Source: Strigamia acuminata
Lineage: Eukaryota > Arthropoda > Chilopoda > Geophilomorpha > Linotaeniidae
NCBI GenBank assembly: GCA_949358305.1
Contig: OX442314.1
Location: 63,869,369-63,933,368, forward strand
Reading direction: 5' to 3'
DNA length: 64,000 nt
The number at the start of each line of letters is the position of its first letter. Within the stretch, counting starts at the first letter, position 1. The notes beneath the pieces were generated by a model. The model was not told the DNA's origin. It made no database searches and saw only the letters and a list, made by a program, of their open reading frames with translations. Positions 10,201 through 19,300 of this stretch are shown in pieces. The position numbers were made by a program, and so were the translations under genes.

Positions 10201-12146
10201 GCCCCACCCAAGGAAGTAGCTTGTGATGCCCCCCAAACATCCATGTGCACTAAATCTAATACTCCCTTAGTGGAAATGGTAATTATCGGGGGAAAACTCG
10301 CCCTAGTGCTCTTAGCACGGGCACATGCGTCACAAGTGGATAATTCTTTGTTAGACAAATTGATCCCAAAAACGTCCTCGGATTCGGTTAATTTAATAAT
10401 GCCTTTAGCATTATGGTGGCCCATTCTGGAATGCCACGTGTCCATACTCTGGGATATTTCTTTCTTTCTCATTTTGATCCCAGTATCCCCGCTTTTGTTA
10501 ACTTTCGCAGTCGCATTAGCTTCGGGAACAATAGCAGGAGGTGTCTGAACCTCATTCACTGTTTTCTGTAAATTAATCGCCGCAGGCGCATTCGCTTTGG
10601 TTGGCTCGCTTACTTGCGTACTCAAATTAGATGCGGATTTTCCCATATCCGGCTTACAGAAACTTTTTAGTAAAGCTGACTTAAAATCTAAAATGGTTAG
10701 TAGCGGTTGTACAAATTTTTCATCCTTCACGGATGATTTGATTAAATCGAGGACAGCAGCTGTATCCTGTTGCGCAGTTAATGCAGCTGTGTTTACAGAA
10801 TTAACCTCGACCCGGCAGTTGACTTTGTACAGCCTGTCGCTAGTCCGAACTGCCGAAATCAATGGTTCCTCGATTTTATCTTTGAAAATACTCATCTTCC
10901 CATCTTTAACAATTGTGCACAACCCAGCCTCATCGGTGCGCCCGAGCGAAATAAGGTTTTTCCGAAAATTCGGTGCGAAGAATACATTCGTCAAAGTTAT
11001 TTTCCTCGTTCTTTGTCCATAGAGCGAAGTGAGGACGATGTTGCCCACACCTTCAATCTTCGATTTTCCTTCTCCTTGTAGAACGCTGAAGTTAGACAAC
11101 GGTTTGAAGTTTGAAAACCAATTCCGGTTGAAGGAAAAGTGGTCGGTCGCTCCCGTGTCCACGTACCACTGTGAATCGTAGTTTCCGTGCGACACAAGAG
11201 ATAAGGGCACTGTGGGCTTCTCTTCCGACACCGCAGAATACAAAGTGTAGGGCTCATCTGTATAGGGGTCCAGTTGTGTGAGATTTGCTCTCTGTGGACC
11301 CCCTCTGCCTCGTCCTTTGCCACGGGTGCCTCCACGATTCAATTGGGCTGGCGAGCCAGCGCTGGCGGGGAAAGTCCCTTGCTGTTTCGGCGGCGATGGG
11401 CACTCCCTGGCGAAGTGTCCCGACCCACCGCAAGTAAAACATGTTCCACGCGAAGTTCCGGGGGAATTTGGGGTTTTTCCACGAGGTTTCCATTTCCCTT
11501 TAGTATAGAAAGCGGTAGTATTGTCTGCCAATACAGGTGGGACGCCAAATTCATTGGTCTGTTCATAAAGGCGATTGTACTCGCCAAGTAAACGTTCTTT
11601 AACGTTTTTCGCTGTGAATTCCGTATCCGACCAGTGATACGCGGTCTGTTTCACAGCCTCGTATTGTGGGGGCAGAAGATCTAAATATTGGAATGCCTGG
11701 AATTCATCGGTGACCTCAATTTTAACGTCCTTCAGTTCGACGATTTTGCGGTCGACCCGCCCGGTGAAAACTAGCATTTCCTCATTATCTCGAAGTTTCA
11801 TGTTGAGGAATTCACGTCGCAACCGAGCACGACGTGCCCTCGTCGTCGGTTGATAAGCGTCCTTTAGGGCTTCCCAAACTTTCGCAGCGGTGGGGCAGGC
11901 AACAGCTATCACTTGCTGCGGCTCAGCGCAACTCATGCAGATAGTGGACATTGCCTTGTCCTCTCGAGCGTTAAACTCTCGCTTCTCTTTTGCAGTGGCT
12001 GTTGCAGCCAGTGGTGGCTCAGAGCCACTAACATGTCCCCAAACGCCGTTGTATTTGAGCAATAACTGGACCTGCACGGACCAGGTGGCATAGTTCGTGC
12101 CATCGAGCTTTTTAATATCCTTGTAATCGTCGTGCTTTGAAGCCAT
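7299..12146 (-). CDS. gag-pol: Copia-1 Gag-Pol polyprotein (1615 aa) with MBD-like domain
   Basis: A single intact frame; I use the ATG at 12146 (Met-Ala-Ser-Lys) rather than an upstream GTG. In order: Gag region (1-230); CCHC knuckle C-F-T-C-x4-H-x4-C (236-249); aspartic protease D-T-G-A (330-333); integrase H-H-C-C finger (about 571-608) and D636, D699, E735 with the 35-residue spacing; acidic and proline-rich linker (880-1020); an MBD-like segment (about 1031-1086); RT with Y-V-D-D (1298-1301); RNase H with T-D-A-S and the C-terminal A-D-V-M-T-K-W. The MBD match is W1032, R1039-K1040, A-G-K-x-D1049-V-x-Y-F, R1061-S, then F-D-F-K-T. The tyrosine that in MBD proteins contacts methyl-CpG is valine here, but both Arg-finger positions are kept. 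All catalytic residues I can check are present. No frameshift separates gag from pol. Confidence 0.95.
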   Translation of the reverse strand: MASKHDDYKDIKKLDGTNYATWSVQVQLLLKYNGVWGHVSGSEPPLAATATAKEKREFNAREDKAMSTICMSCAEPQQVIAVACPTAAKVWEALKDAYQPTTRARRARLRREFLNMKLRDNEEMLVFTGRVDRKIVELKDVKIEVTDEFQAFQYLDLLPPQYEAVKQTAYHWSDTEFTAKNVKERLLGEYNRLYEQTNEFGVPPVLADNTTAFYTKGKWKPRGKTPNSPGTSRGTCFTCGGSGHFARECPSPPKQQGTFPASAGSPAQLNRGGTRGKGRGRGGPQRANLTQLDPYTDEPYTLYSAVSEEKPTVPLSLVSHGNYDSQWYVDTGATDHFSFNRNWFSNFKPLSNFSVLQGEGKSKIEGVGNIVLTSLYGQRTRKITLTNVFFAPNFRKNLISLGRTDEAGLCTIVKDGKMSIFKDKIEEPLISAVRTSDRLYKVNCRVEVNSVNTAALTAQQDTAAVLDLIKSSVKDEKFVQPLLTILDFKSALLKSFCKPDMGKSASNLSTQVSEPTKANAPAAINLQKTVNEVQTPPAIVPEANATAKVNKSGDTGIKMRKKEISQSMDTWHSRMGHHNAKGIIKLTESEDVFGINLSNKELSTCDACARAKSTRASFPPIITISTKGVLDLVHMDVWGASQATSLGGANFYFILVDDYSRYMWIITMKTKGEVLGHFKRWLTEVERTTSRKVKCIKTDNGGEFISRNWDDYASKIGLKCIRTNTYSPEMNSVAERANRTIVGGVRALMLENDFPYPLWAELATTIVYLKNRFPHEGLGGKVPYTVFFGKKLSLRHIRCIGSKTFVHIPSQVRKGKLEGRAWAGALIGYAISTRGYRVWDPVRNQVFASKHVRIFEDSYWYEIGKRLQQPIKQPQGGQFKHFGDSSSDTEGDDDDSVAPIPEIVEEVQEALPPPIPPPVEPPVPKEKPPLPTTPKPVFRPELRPLVKQAIQQPAIETVEGDLVGDAGAGDNPVEEIGGAKGDNGDGENYFNVYPDDDEEVDLPPTIQARRGSGKKGKKVKDPLSLPLDMTKWRRVQSVRKAGATAGKIDVVYFSPNEDKLRSRTDVARWCDAEGYHYDPDLFDFKTLEGEEPELPFAGFCAVEPDTYEEAMRHTNKRDWEKAMKEETDIFDDRTVYKEIDKPEGELLLGSKWIYKMKRDQSGAVARYRARLVAQGFKQRPGIDFTEVFSPVVNFVLVIVFFCTLVILKGWRDVHLDIKAAYLYGDLDKVQFMEIPKGYRTAENQHKCWMLLKSLYGLHQSGRMWYQALHDRLLQLGFVPLLGLNCVYALDNDAILIFYVDDIVLFSKDDYVEECVVRWIRESFDTVDLGPVTLLLGIAFDRSGGQIRIHQRAYIEKLCKLYGVDSCLRIRVPGTPGTIIQGVTEKERVDSTFPYRNLVGSLLFLASRTRPDILFSVIVLSQYNEKHSTRHISMLLQILRYLANTSDYMINLSNCRNDNLTVYTDASFALDADKRRSFGGHIVYLGGVPIMWNCHKQSMTALSIMESEFLAVVDGVKEIIWLERLYDADIMFSINRNTPCVYADSMPAIQYAKNRIENRANKHIDVKLHFLRDWFERGTFAIKHIPGALNVADVMTKWLPKPRLNTLCEHLFVRRK

Positions 12147-13329
12147 CACGACGACACCAGGAAAATGCACAATAATAATTGGTTATGCACAGAGAGAACA
12201 CAATTTCGGAATTTATTCCGCACACACACTTCACAGGAGCACTTAATCACACAATGCACAATTGTCTCTAGTCCCAAAAACCAAAAAGGAAGGCGAAAAT
12301 ACAGTTTCAACCCGGGGAATCTCAATAAGTGAGATTGGAAAACCTTGACTGGCAATCCACCAACTCTTCCGTCCGACCTCCTGGGGTCGCGGGATGGTTG
12401 GGGGCCCTGGATAAGCCCAGCCAAGAATACAGTGCTACGTGCCCGACTGGACGTAGGGTAGCACCGAATCTAACAAGGGACCAACAACAAAAACTTAAAA
12501 CTATACAGAGTTTCACGAAAGTATGCAAATAAATCAAAACAGTCTAGATGTGAAGTTGGCCAATTACGGGATCCTTGCGCCGTAATCGGTTCCCACGGTG
12601 TGTTCAACGTCGGCTTCACGTGTCGAATTAACTCACACGCACGCCGGGGTGCTAATGTGAGGAGAAACCCTCTCAACTGGTGCACCCTGCGTGCAAAACC
12701 AGGGTTTCCTCTTGAAATCGTCGTTGCGCACGTCCGCGCCTTCGTAATTCCACGTCGGGTGTAAATCACGGCTCTTCGTGCTAAATATGGCTGTGTACGT
12801 GGACTTACACGTAAACACAGCTCCAAAACGAATATTCACCGTCGATGGCGATGAAAAACGATCAAAATGGTCGCCACAGAACAAATCTTCGTCCTCGACG
12901 ATCCTACGACAAATATCGGTCGTTTTGCGTCGAAACTCCGTCGTGTCGACGTGAATGGGCGTCGTCTCGCTGGCAATACTGATTGCCTCGGCAAAATAAC
13001 GTCGTGTTGGCGTGTATCGGTTCAGATGCACGTCTGGGCTGCGATTCGCTTCACGGCCGAATCCAAAATGGCCGCCGCAGGAGAATTTCACAACGACGTC
13101 GGAAAAAGTGCTTATTTCGCACAGAAAAATTTCGAAATAAAGCTGCTTACACACTAAAATGTCCGTAGTAATGTCCGCACACGTTGCCGATCGTTTCCAA
13201 TCGATTTGGCGAAGAAAATCCGTCTGCGTCGGTCGGTTCGCGTTTGCGGCGAAGTCGGGCGACGTCTTGGCTTCGTCTCGCGTCCAAAAAGGTCGGAAAT
13301 CCTTTACAAACTGGTCAGGCCGTCGAGAA
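12147..13329 (-). mobile_element. Copia-1 5' leader
   Basis: About 1.2 kb between the primer-binding site and the gag-pol ATG. It has no conserved ORF; open frames on either strand show no recognisable domain. It is richer in CpG than the flanking host DNA and includes GAATCCAAAATGGC near 13063. Confidence 0.7.
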
Positions 13330-13345
13330 CCATCCTCTGCTACCA
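13330..13345 (-). other. Copia-1 primer-binding site (tRNA-iMet)
   Basis: The plus strand reads CCATCCTCTGCTACCA, identical to the 3' end of metazoan initiator-Met tRNA including CCA. Sense strand TGGTAGCAGAGGATGG directly abuts the 5' LTR. Confidence 0.92.
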
Positions 13346-13824
13346 TATAAAGCGATTTCCTGGCCAAAACATCGGTTAGAAAGGAGTTGACGAGTGTCTA
13401 AACAGGTGCGCGACACCGACATGCGTGCGCCATGTTTAATATCACATAAAAGTGTACACGCTTCGAGGCTAACAACTGCACTCGGAAAAATAGGATAAAT
13501 CATTGTTGGATTTCAATGATTTGTCCTTTACATTATAAAATAAAAGCAATGACATTCATAATCGATAACTAAGCAATAATAACAATACAGGACTCGCTCT
13601 TTTGAGCAGACGATGTTATCAGCGCATGCTGCTAAATGGAAACGTTCAACCGCGGTACAGAACCAGCATTAATAAAAATCGAGATCGATTGAACGCGACA
13701 TCGAGACATTAAATAGCAGCACATTCATTACACATATCCGGAAAGTGTGTAATGTAAATATTCACAAACTATACAATATGGCGACAAACAACCAAACACA
13801 CAATATTTCCACCACAACTCAATA
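13346..13824 (-). repeat. Copia-1 5' LTR
   Basis: Same sequence as 6803-7281 (I found no difference). Followed by target repeat ACGAA at 13825-13829, after which the interrupted ORF resumes in frame. Confidence 0.93.
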
Positions 13825-13829
13825 ACGAA

Positions 13830-14031
13830 GACTTTGCAGTACGCAACAAAGAGAGCGGTGGCCAAGTTGTCCATGCAATAATGACGGGTGGCACAACATT
13901 GCCGAGAGATCGTTCACGTGACGCCCATTTCACTCCAGGAGTCCGCTACGCACCCAAGCCGGTACAGTCGGTTCAACCAACTACATCTGTCAAGAAGGAA
14001 GAAATCGCGATCTTGGAAAAAATTCCATCCA
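13830..14031 (+). pseudogene. Post-pol gene, second part (between copia-1 and foldback element)
   Basis: This continues the frame that stops at 6802 once copia-1 and one ACGAA copy are removed (codon GAC at 13830 follows codon GAA at 6800-6802). It encodes about 67 residues, rich in basic and proline residues, with no recognisable motif, and is then broken by the foldback element. The frame remains open by chance to 14117 inside the foldback arm. Confidence 0.55.
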
Positions 14032-14953
14032 ATGGCAGAGTTTACAGTTACGTCACTGTGACAACACATCCGTTCGAAAACGAGGCTAAGGGGTATAAAC
14101 AAACCCAAATAGCATAGGATTCTCAATACAATGTACATAAAACCTGATTATTTCTTTGGCAAATTTTATTTTAAAGATGAATCGCACATTTTCAAAATTT
14201 TTATATGTTTATTAACATACTTTTACTTCTTTTTAATTATTTTCCACATTTTTTCACTGGTTTAAAATGTTTTTTGGTTTGGTCATTTTTGTCTTCAGAT
14301 CAGCGGATGGACTAATTGTCAGCTGTCAATCGTCAGCCGACAATTTTTGGCATTCTGCTTGCGAATTTTGGCCGTCAGCTGTCTACTTTTGCATCCGACC
14401 ATCAGCCGTCAATTGTCGCGGCCGTCAGCTGTAGTTTGTCTTCGCCCGACGATTTGTTGGCCGTCAGCTGACGATTTTTGGCCATCGCCGTCGACTGACG
14501 CGGCCATCGCCGTCGACTATCGCGGCCATCAGCTGTTGCGTCCGACTGCTGTTGCGTCCGACTGTCAGCTGGCGATTGTTGGCCGACAGCTGACAATTTT
14601 TGGCCGTTGCTGTCGACTGTCGCGACCGTCAGCTGCAGATTGACGCGGCCGTCGCTGTCGACTGTCGAGGCCGTCAGCTGACGATTTTTGGCCGTCAGCT
14701 GCCGACTGTCGACAGTCAACAATCGCCAGCTGACGACCGCGACAGTCGACAGCAACGGCCAAAAATTGTCAGCTGTCGGCCGACAATCGCCAGCTGACGG
14801 CCTCAAATCGTCGGGCGAAGGCCGCGACAATCTACGGCGAAGGCCGCAACAATCTACAGCTGACGGCCGCGACAATTGACGGCTGATGGTCGGACACATC
14901 AGTCGTCGGCTGACGGCCAAAAATCGTCAGCTGTCGGCCAACAATCGCCAGCT

Positions 14954-15483
14954 TGTTGGTCAAAAGACCATTTTGTATCGATGAATATATTTGCTATTTC
15001 TTAGATTTCCCATTGTGTTTAGGTATACAGCGCATTTTTGTCATTATTTAATTGATTTCGATGTTACTATTCGTTTTTGCGCTGTCCCGTATGTAATTCC
15101 ATACTCCTGTATCCTTTAGACTATGATTTGTTCTCCAATTCAATGATTTGTTCACACTTAATGTTAATTTCCGGCACCAGAGTGCCCCTGTCACTGTATC
15201 CATAAAATCCAAGATGGCGCGATCCTTTGATTCCAGCTCCTTGGATATTTTCCACCTGTTTTGTAATGTATATCTTGATTTATAAAGTGTTTTATATATT
15301 TTTGACATTGTGTTGGGTCTATTCATTGCTTTAGAGCAGCCCACAGTGCATATAAGCGACCTTACGTCGCGCACTTTGTTTGCAAGCGATACGGATCGTA
15401 TCGCCGCTGTCCGCGCGTGTAGTGCGGCTCCAATCACGCTTCCAATCGGTGACAACCGATATTTTGCGCATTCTCTGTCTACA
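14954..15483 (+). repeat. Copia-2 5' LTR
   Basis: 530 bp, TGTTGGTC...TCTACA. A TATAAG at 15351 preceded by CAGTGCA is a plausible TATA box, which would leave about 130 bp of transcribed R/U5. It includes ATCCAAGATGGCGCG near 15210, a YY1-like motif. Confidence 0.93.
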
Positions 15484-15484
15484 T

Positions 15485-15500
15485 TGGTAGCAGAGGGTGG
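15485..15500 (+). other. Copia-2 primer-binding site (tRNA-iMet, one mismatch)
   Basis: TGGTAGCAGAGGGTGG follows the LTR after one base. It matches the complement of the initiator-Met tRNA 3' end except G for A at position 13. Confidence 0.85.
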
Positions 15501-16392
15501 TTGTTCAGTGAACAACCGTTCCATTTGCCTAATTTTTCGACGCTTTTTCGCGAAATTCGCGAATTTGCGCCGATATTTTTATTTTCAGATTTTCGGTGGC
15601 CATTTTGTCTCGATTTTCGTCTCGACTACGACGCCGACGTTCTACCGACGTTCACAGACGACCAGGGTCGTCAATCACATCAACATTTGTCTAATTTTCT
15701 CCGAAATTACGCGGGATTCGCGAATTTCGAGAGAAATATTTTATATTTTCAGATTATTCGTCGATTTTCCTTTCGCCAGTGTCGAAGTGACACTTTTCAA
15801 CGAGAAACGGATCGAATTCCGCTGTGTATACCCCGGCGTATGCACAGTATCGTTGATCTATTATTTTCCGGACGAAGAGCCTCGATTTATCGAGAAGAAA
15901 TTCGGATTTTTCAATCCGAATTTGCGCTTTTTCCAGTTTTTCGAGAAAACTGCGCCGTGCCTTCATTTGCACGAGGATCGCAACCGCGATCGATTCAGCT
16001 ATTTCTCCTTCTGTCGAAATACCATTGTTAATCTTAAGATATTATTAAGGCTTTTGGGGGTTCCTTTAGAATCGTGTTTGCCCTTGGATCGAGTCCGGTC
16101 AAGCTTACACGTATTCTCCGGTTGTGCTTGTCGCGGTACAAGTGAGGTTTCCCGCGGCTCCAGGAAGCCGATCGGACCCTCTCAGACTGGCAACCGGAGG
16201 TTATTTGATTCCTTCAGAAGGAATTGCCCAATTTGTGGTTTTTCGCCTCGAACACCGAGGGAACCGTGCAGTGAAGTGCTCCGAATTGCGAAAATTGTGA
16301 AAAGTGCTCCAATCTCGTGCGACATTTCAGTGCCTCTCTCTGAGCCGGTGTGATTTTCGCGTTGTGTTACGCTCTTCGCGAATCGATCTACG
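15501..16392 (+). mobile_element. Copia-2 5' leader
   Basis: An approximately 0.9-kb leader before the gag-pol ATG. It holds an imperfect duplication: two segments about 165-180 bp apart (near 15540-15600 and 15705-15770), each with CGCGAATTT and then a pyrimidine-rich TATTTTCAG resembling a 3' splice site. Long open frames cross it from the LTR, but they lack an ATG of their own, lack domains and continue through the primer-binding site, so I do not call them genes. Confidence 0.65.
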
Positions 16393-19300
16393 ATGCAGAA
16401 AGCGGCCAACTCGAACAGTTTAATTCCAGTTCTCGGTGTCGACAATTATGAACAATGGCGATTGTCGATGCAGTTTCTCTTAAAATCGGAGGGGCTTTGG
16501 CGTCACGTAACAGAAGATAAGGAGGCAGAGCACATTGCCACGCTGACGCCTAAAGAACTTGATCGCTTTATGGTGAAGAAGGACAAGGCCCTAGGCCACA
16601 TATACATCCATGTGAGCCCCGCCAAGCGTACAGTTTTGGAGACCTGTAACACGCCAAAGGAGGCGTGGGACAAGTTGGCGAAAACCTACGCACCCAGCTC
16701 TAGAGCCCGTCAAGCGGCGATGCGCTGGGAGTTTCTCAGCCTCCAACTCCAACCTGGCGAAGATATGCCGGACTTCATTGCCCGCGTCGATAATTACGTG
16801 CGGCAACTAAGCGATGTCAACGAGATTATTAGCCCGGTTCACCACGCATACCAGTATTTGAAGTGTCTGCCGCCCGAATATGCTCAGGCAACATTCGCCA
16901 TATACCACTGGCCGGATCCCCAATTCACGCCGAAGGATGTCGCCGAGCAGCTGATTTCGGAGCACATGCGGCTCAAATCCATCGGGTTACTCGGAACGAG
17001 CCAATCAACAGCTCACGCGTCTATGAAGGGACAATTCCGACCCCGAAATAAATCCGGACCTCGTGATATCTCGACAGTGAAGTGTTTTAATTGCGACCAG
17101 CTCGGACATTACGCGAACCGATGTCCATGTCCGCCTCGTCAACAACAGGGACAACCTACGGTTTCACTCCAACGTAATTCTCGGAGCAAGAGTCGCCGGC
17201 GCAACAAGAACGCTGCTGCGAAGGCCAACAACGCGCGTCCCCGAGAAAGCTCGCATCCACACCGAGAGGGGACATATTTTGTCAATGCGCCGCAGGTTAT
17301 CCAACATCCAGTCGCTCATTTTATGCAATCCAATGAGTGGATTCTGGATTGCGGCGCTACAGATCACGTATCTCACGTGCGTGCCGGTTTCACCGAGTTC
17401 ACCGATGTCATTCCATTCGACATCGAGTTGGGACAGGGAAAGTCCCAAGTGACGGGAAAAGGAACGGTTCGTTTGCTAATGGCGATCGATAAGACCCGAT
17501 GCACCGTGAATTTAACAAACGTCCTTTACGCGCCGAATTTCGAGGCAAACTTGATTTCGGTTTCGAAGATAGACAAGGCGCGACATCACATCCACATTTT
17601 TAATAGTGAGATACATGTTTACGAATCGGACATTCGCAGCCCTCTTATCCGTGCAAAGGAGAGAGGAGGTCTCTATTATGTGGACGGTTTGTGTTCGAAT
17701 CCGACATTTGCGACAACGGTTTCTCCCATTGTACAACCGACTCCAACGTCACCGCCGCAAATGTACGTGACAACAGAAGAGGATTTTATTAAAATTCCCA
17801 AACCGAAAAAGGGAAAAGGACAGCAAAGAGAAATTACGGATTTTCGGATTGAAATGCCGCTAGTTGAACCCGTGAAGCAAATTCCCATTCAACAAGCTCC
17901 CATTCCAACCAATCCGACTCCTCCTCCTATCCCTACTCAAATCCACAACGATTTGACCACCCCTCCTTCTTATGCGAGTGCCCTACAGTCAATCCCAACG
18001 GCAACTCCTATTGCAATTCCAAATGCAAATTCCTTTCCTCCCCTCGGCAACCCGTCTCAACCGAAAAAGAAGGTCATCGCCAATCCAGCCTCCGTCAAGG
18101 ACGCCACCGGCTTATGGCATAGCCGTCTTGGCCACCTTCATACGAACGGAATGAAGCTATTGGCCGCAAACGACCAAGTTTACGGAATGTCACCAGGGGA
18201 AGTAAGCAGAGAATTGGCCTGCAATGACTGCAGAATAGCCAAATCGACAAAAGCGTCTCATAAGCCTGATCCGAATCCCTCGACTACGAAGCCTTTGGAC
18301 CTTCTCCACATGGATATTTGGGGGCCAGCCCCAGTTCCATCGTTTGGAGGAGCACGTTTCGTCCTTACCGTCATCGACGACGCAACACGCTATTGCTGGA
18401 TTATACCGCTAGCCCAGAAATCGCAGGTTTTCGCAACCTTTAAGGACTTCGTCGCTCGAGTGGAGAGAATCCAGGACACGCAAATCAAAGCGATTCGGAC
18501 TGATCGAGGCGGAGAGTTTATGTCAAACGAATTTCTCCGATATCTACAAGACAAGGGCATCCAAGGCCAACGAACAAATCCGTCATCACCACAGATGAAC
18601 GGCACGGCCGAGCGCATAAACCGGACAATGGCCGACAACTTTCGTGCAGTTTTATCCGAAACCAAGTTGCCGGAGGCGCTCTGGGCCGAGCTAGCGGTCA
18701 CGTTTGCCTACATCAAGAATCGGAGCCCTCATTCTCGACTTCACAATCAAGTTCCGTATATCCTTTGGCGACAGAGAGCCCTTTCGTTACGACATCTACG
18801 AAAAGTCGGTTCCAAGTGCTGGGTGCACTACACCGCACCAGGCCGCAAGAAGCTGGATCCGCGGGCCTGGGAGGGATATTTAGTCGGCTACGCTTCAGGG
18901 ACCCGTGGATACAGAATTTGGAACCCAACTGACAACCAAGTCTATGAATCTATTCACGTTAAGATCGATGAGCGGCAGTCGTATCGGAAATCCATCAAAA
19001 TTTCGACGCAGCAGCCGCAACAATCGTTTACTGGTCCCGGACAGCAAACCGTTACATTTGATGATAACCTACATTACCATCAGTGGCCGAAAGGATCTGA
19101 TTCCGAGGCGTCAGAACATTCCGCGAACGATTCCGAACGTGTGTCGACGGCATCTGCTTCGATGCACACGCCTCTGGCTTTTCCGCACATCCACATACCA
19201 CCACCGACAACTCCGGAACGGGCATTGCTGGATTTATGTGCGACATTACCTCCAGGTTCTGCGTCTCTTCGTCAATCCCATCATATTTCGTACGAAGAAG

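Larger units (their letters stand above)
6803..13824 (-). mobile_element. Copia-1: complete Ty1/copia LTR retrotransposon
   Basis: A full-length 7.0-kb element in minus orientation with two 479-bp LTRs (identical by my reading), 5-bp target repeats ACGAA (6798-6802 and 13825-13829), an iMet primer-binding site, a purine tract and one uninterrupted gag-pol frame. Identical LTRs and an intact ORF indicate a recent insertion that may still be competent. It sits inside the coding frame of the post-pol gene of the older gypsy-type element. Protease, integrase, RT, RNase H is the Ty1/copia domain order. Confidence 0.95.

Noticed and set aside
13330-13345. A tRNA-iMet gene
   Set aside because: Only the last 16 nt of the tRNA are present, positioned as a primer-binding site.
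12633-13367. 244-codon frame in the copia-1 leader
   Set aside because: It spans the primer-binding site and LTR edge, begins at a non-ATG codon and has no recognisable domain.
14347-14920. Overlapping frames on both strands in the foldback arms
   Set aside because: Simple consequence of GGCCGTCAGCTG-type repeats; low-complexity peptides on both strands.
15310-16353. 347-codon frame over the copia-2 LTR end and leader
   Set aside because: It starts at a non-ATG codon in the LTR, runs through the primer-binding site, and has no domain; the duplicated low-complexity leader explains it.
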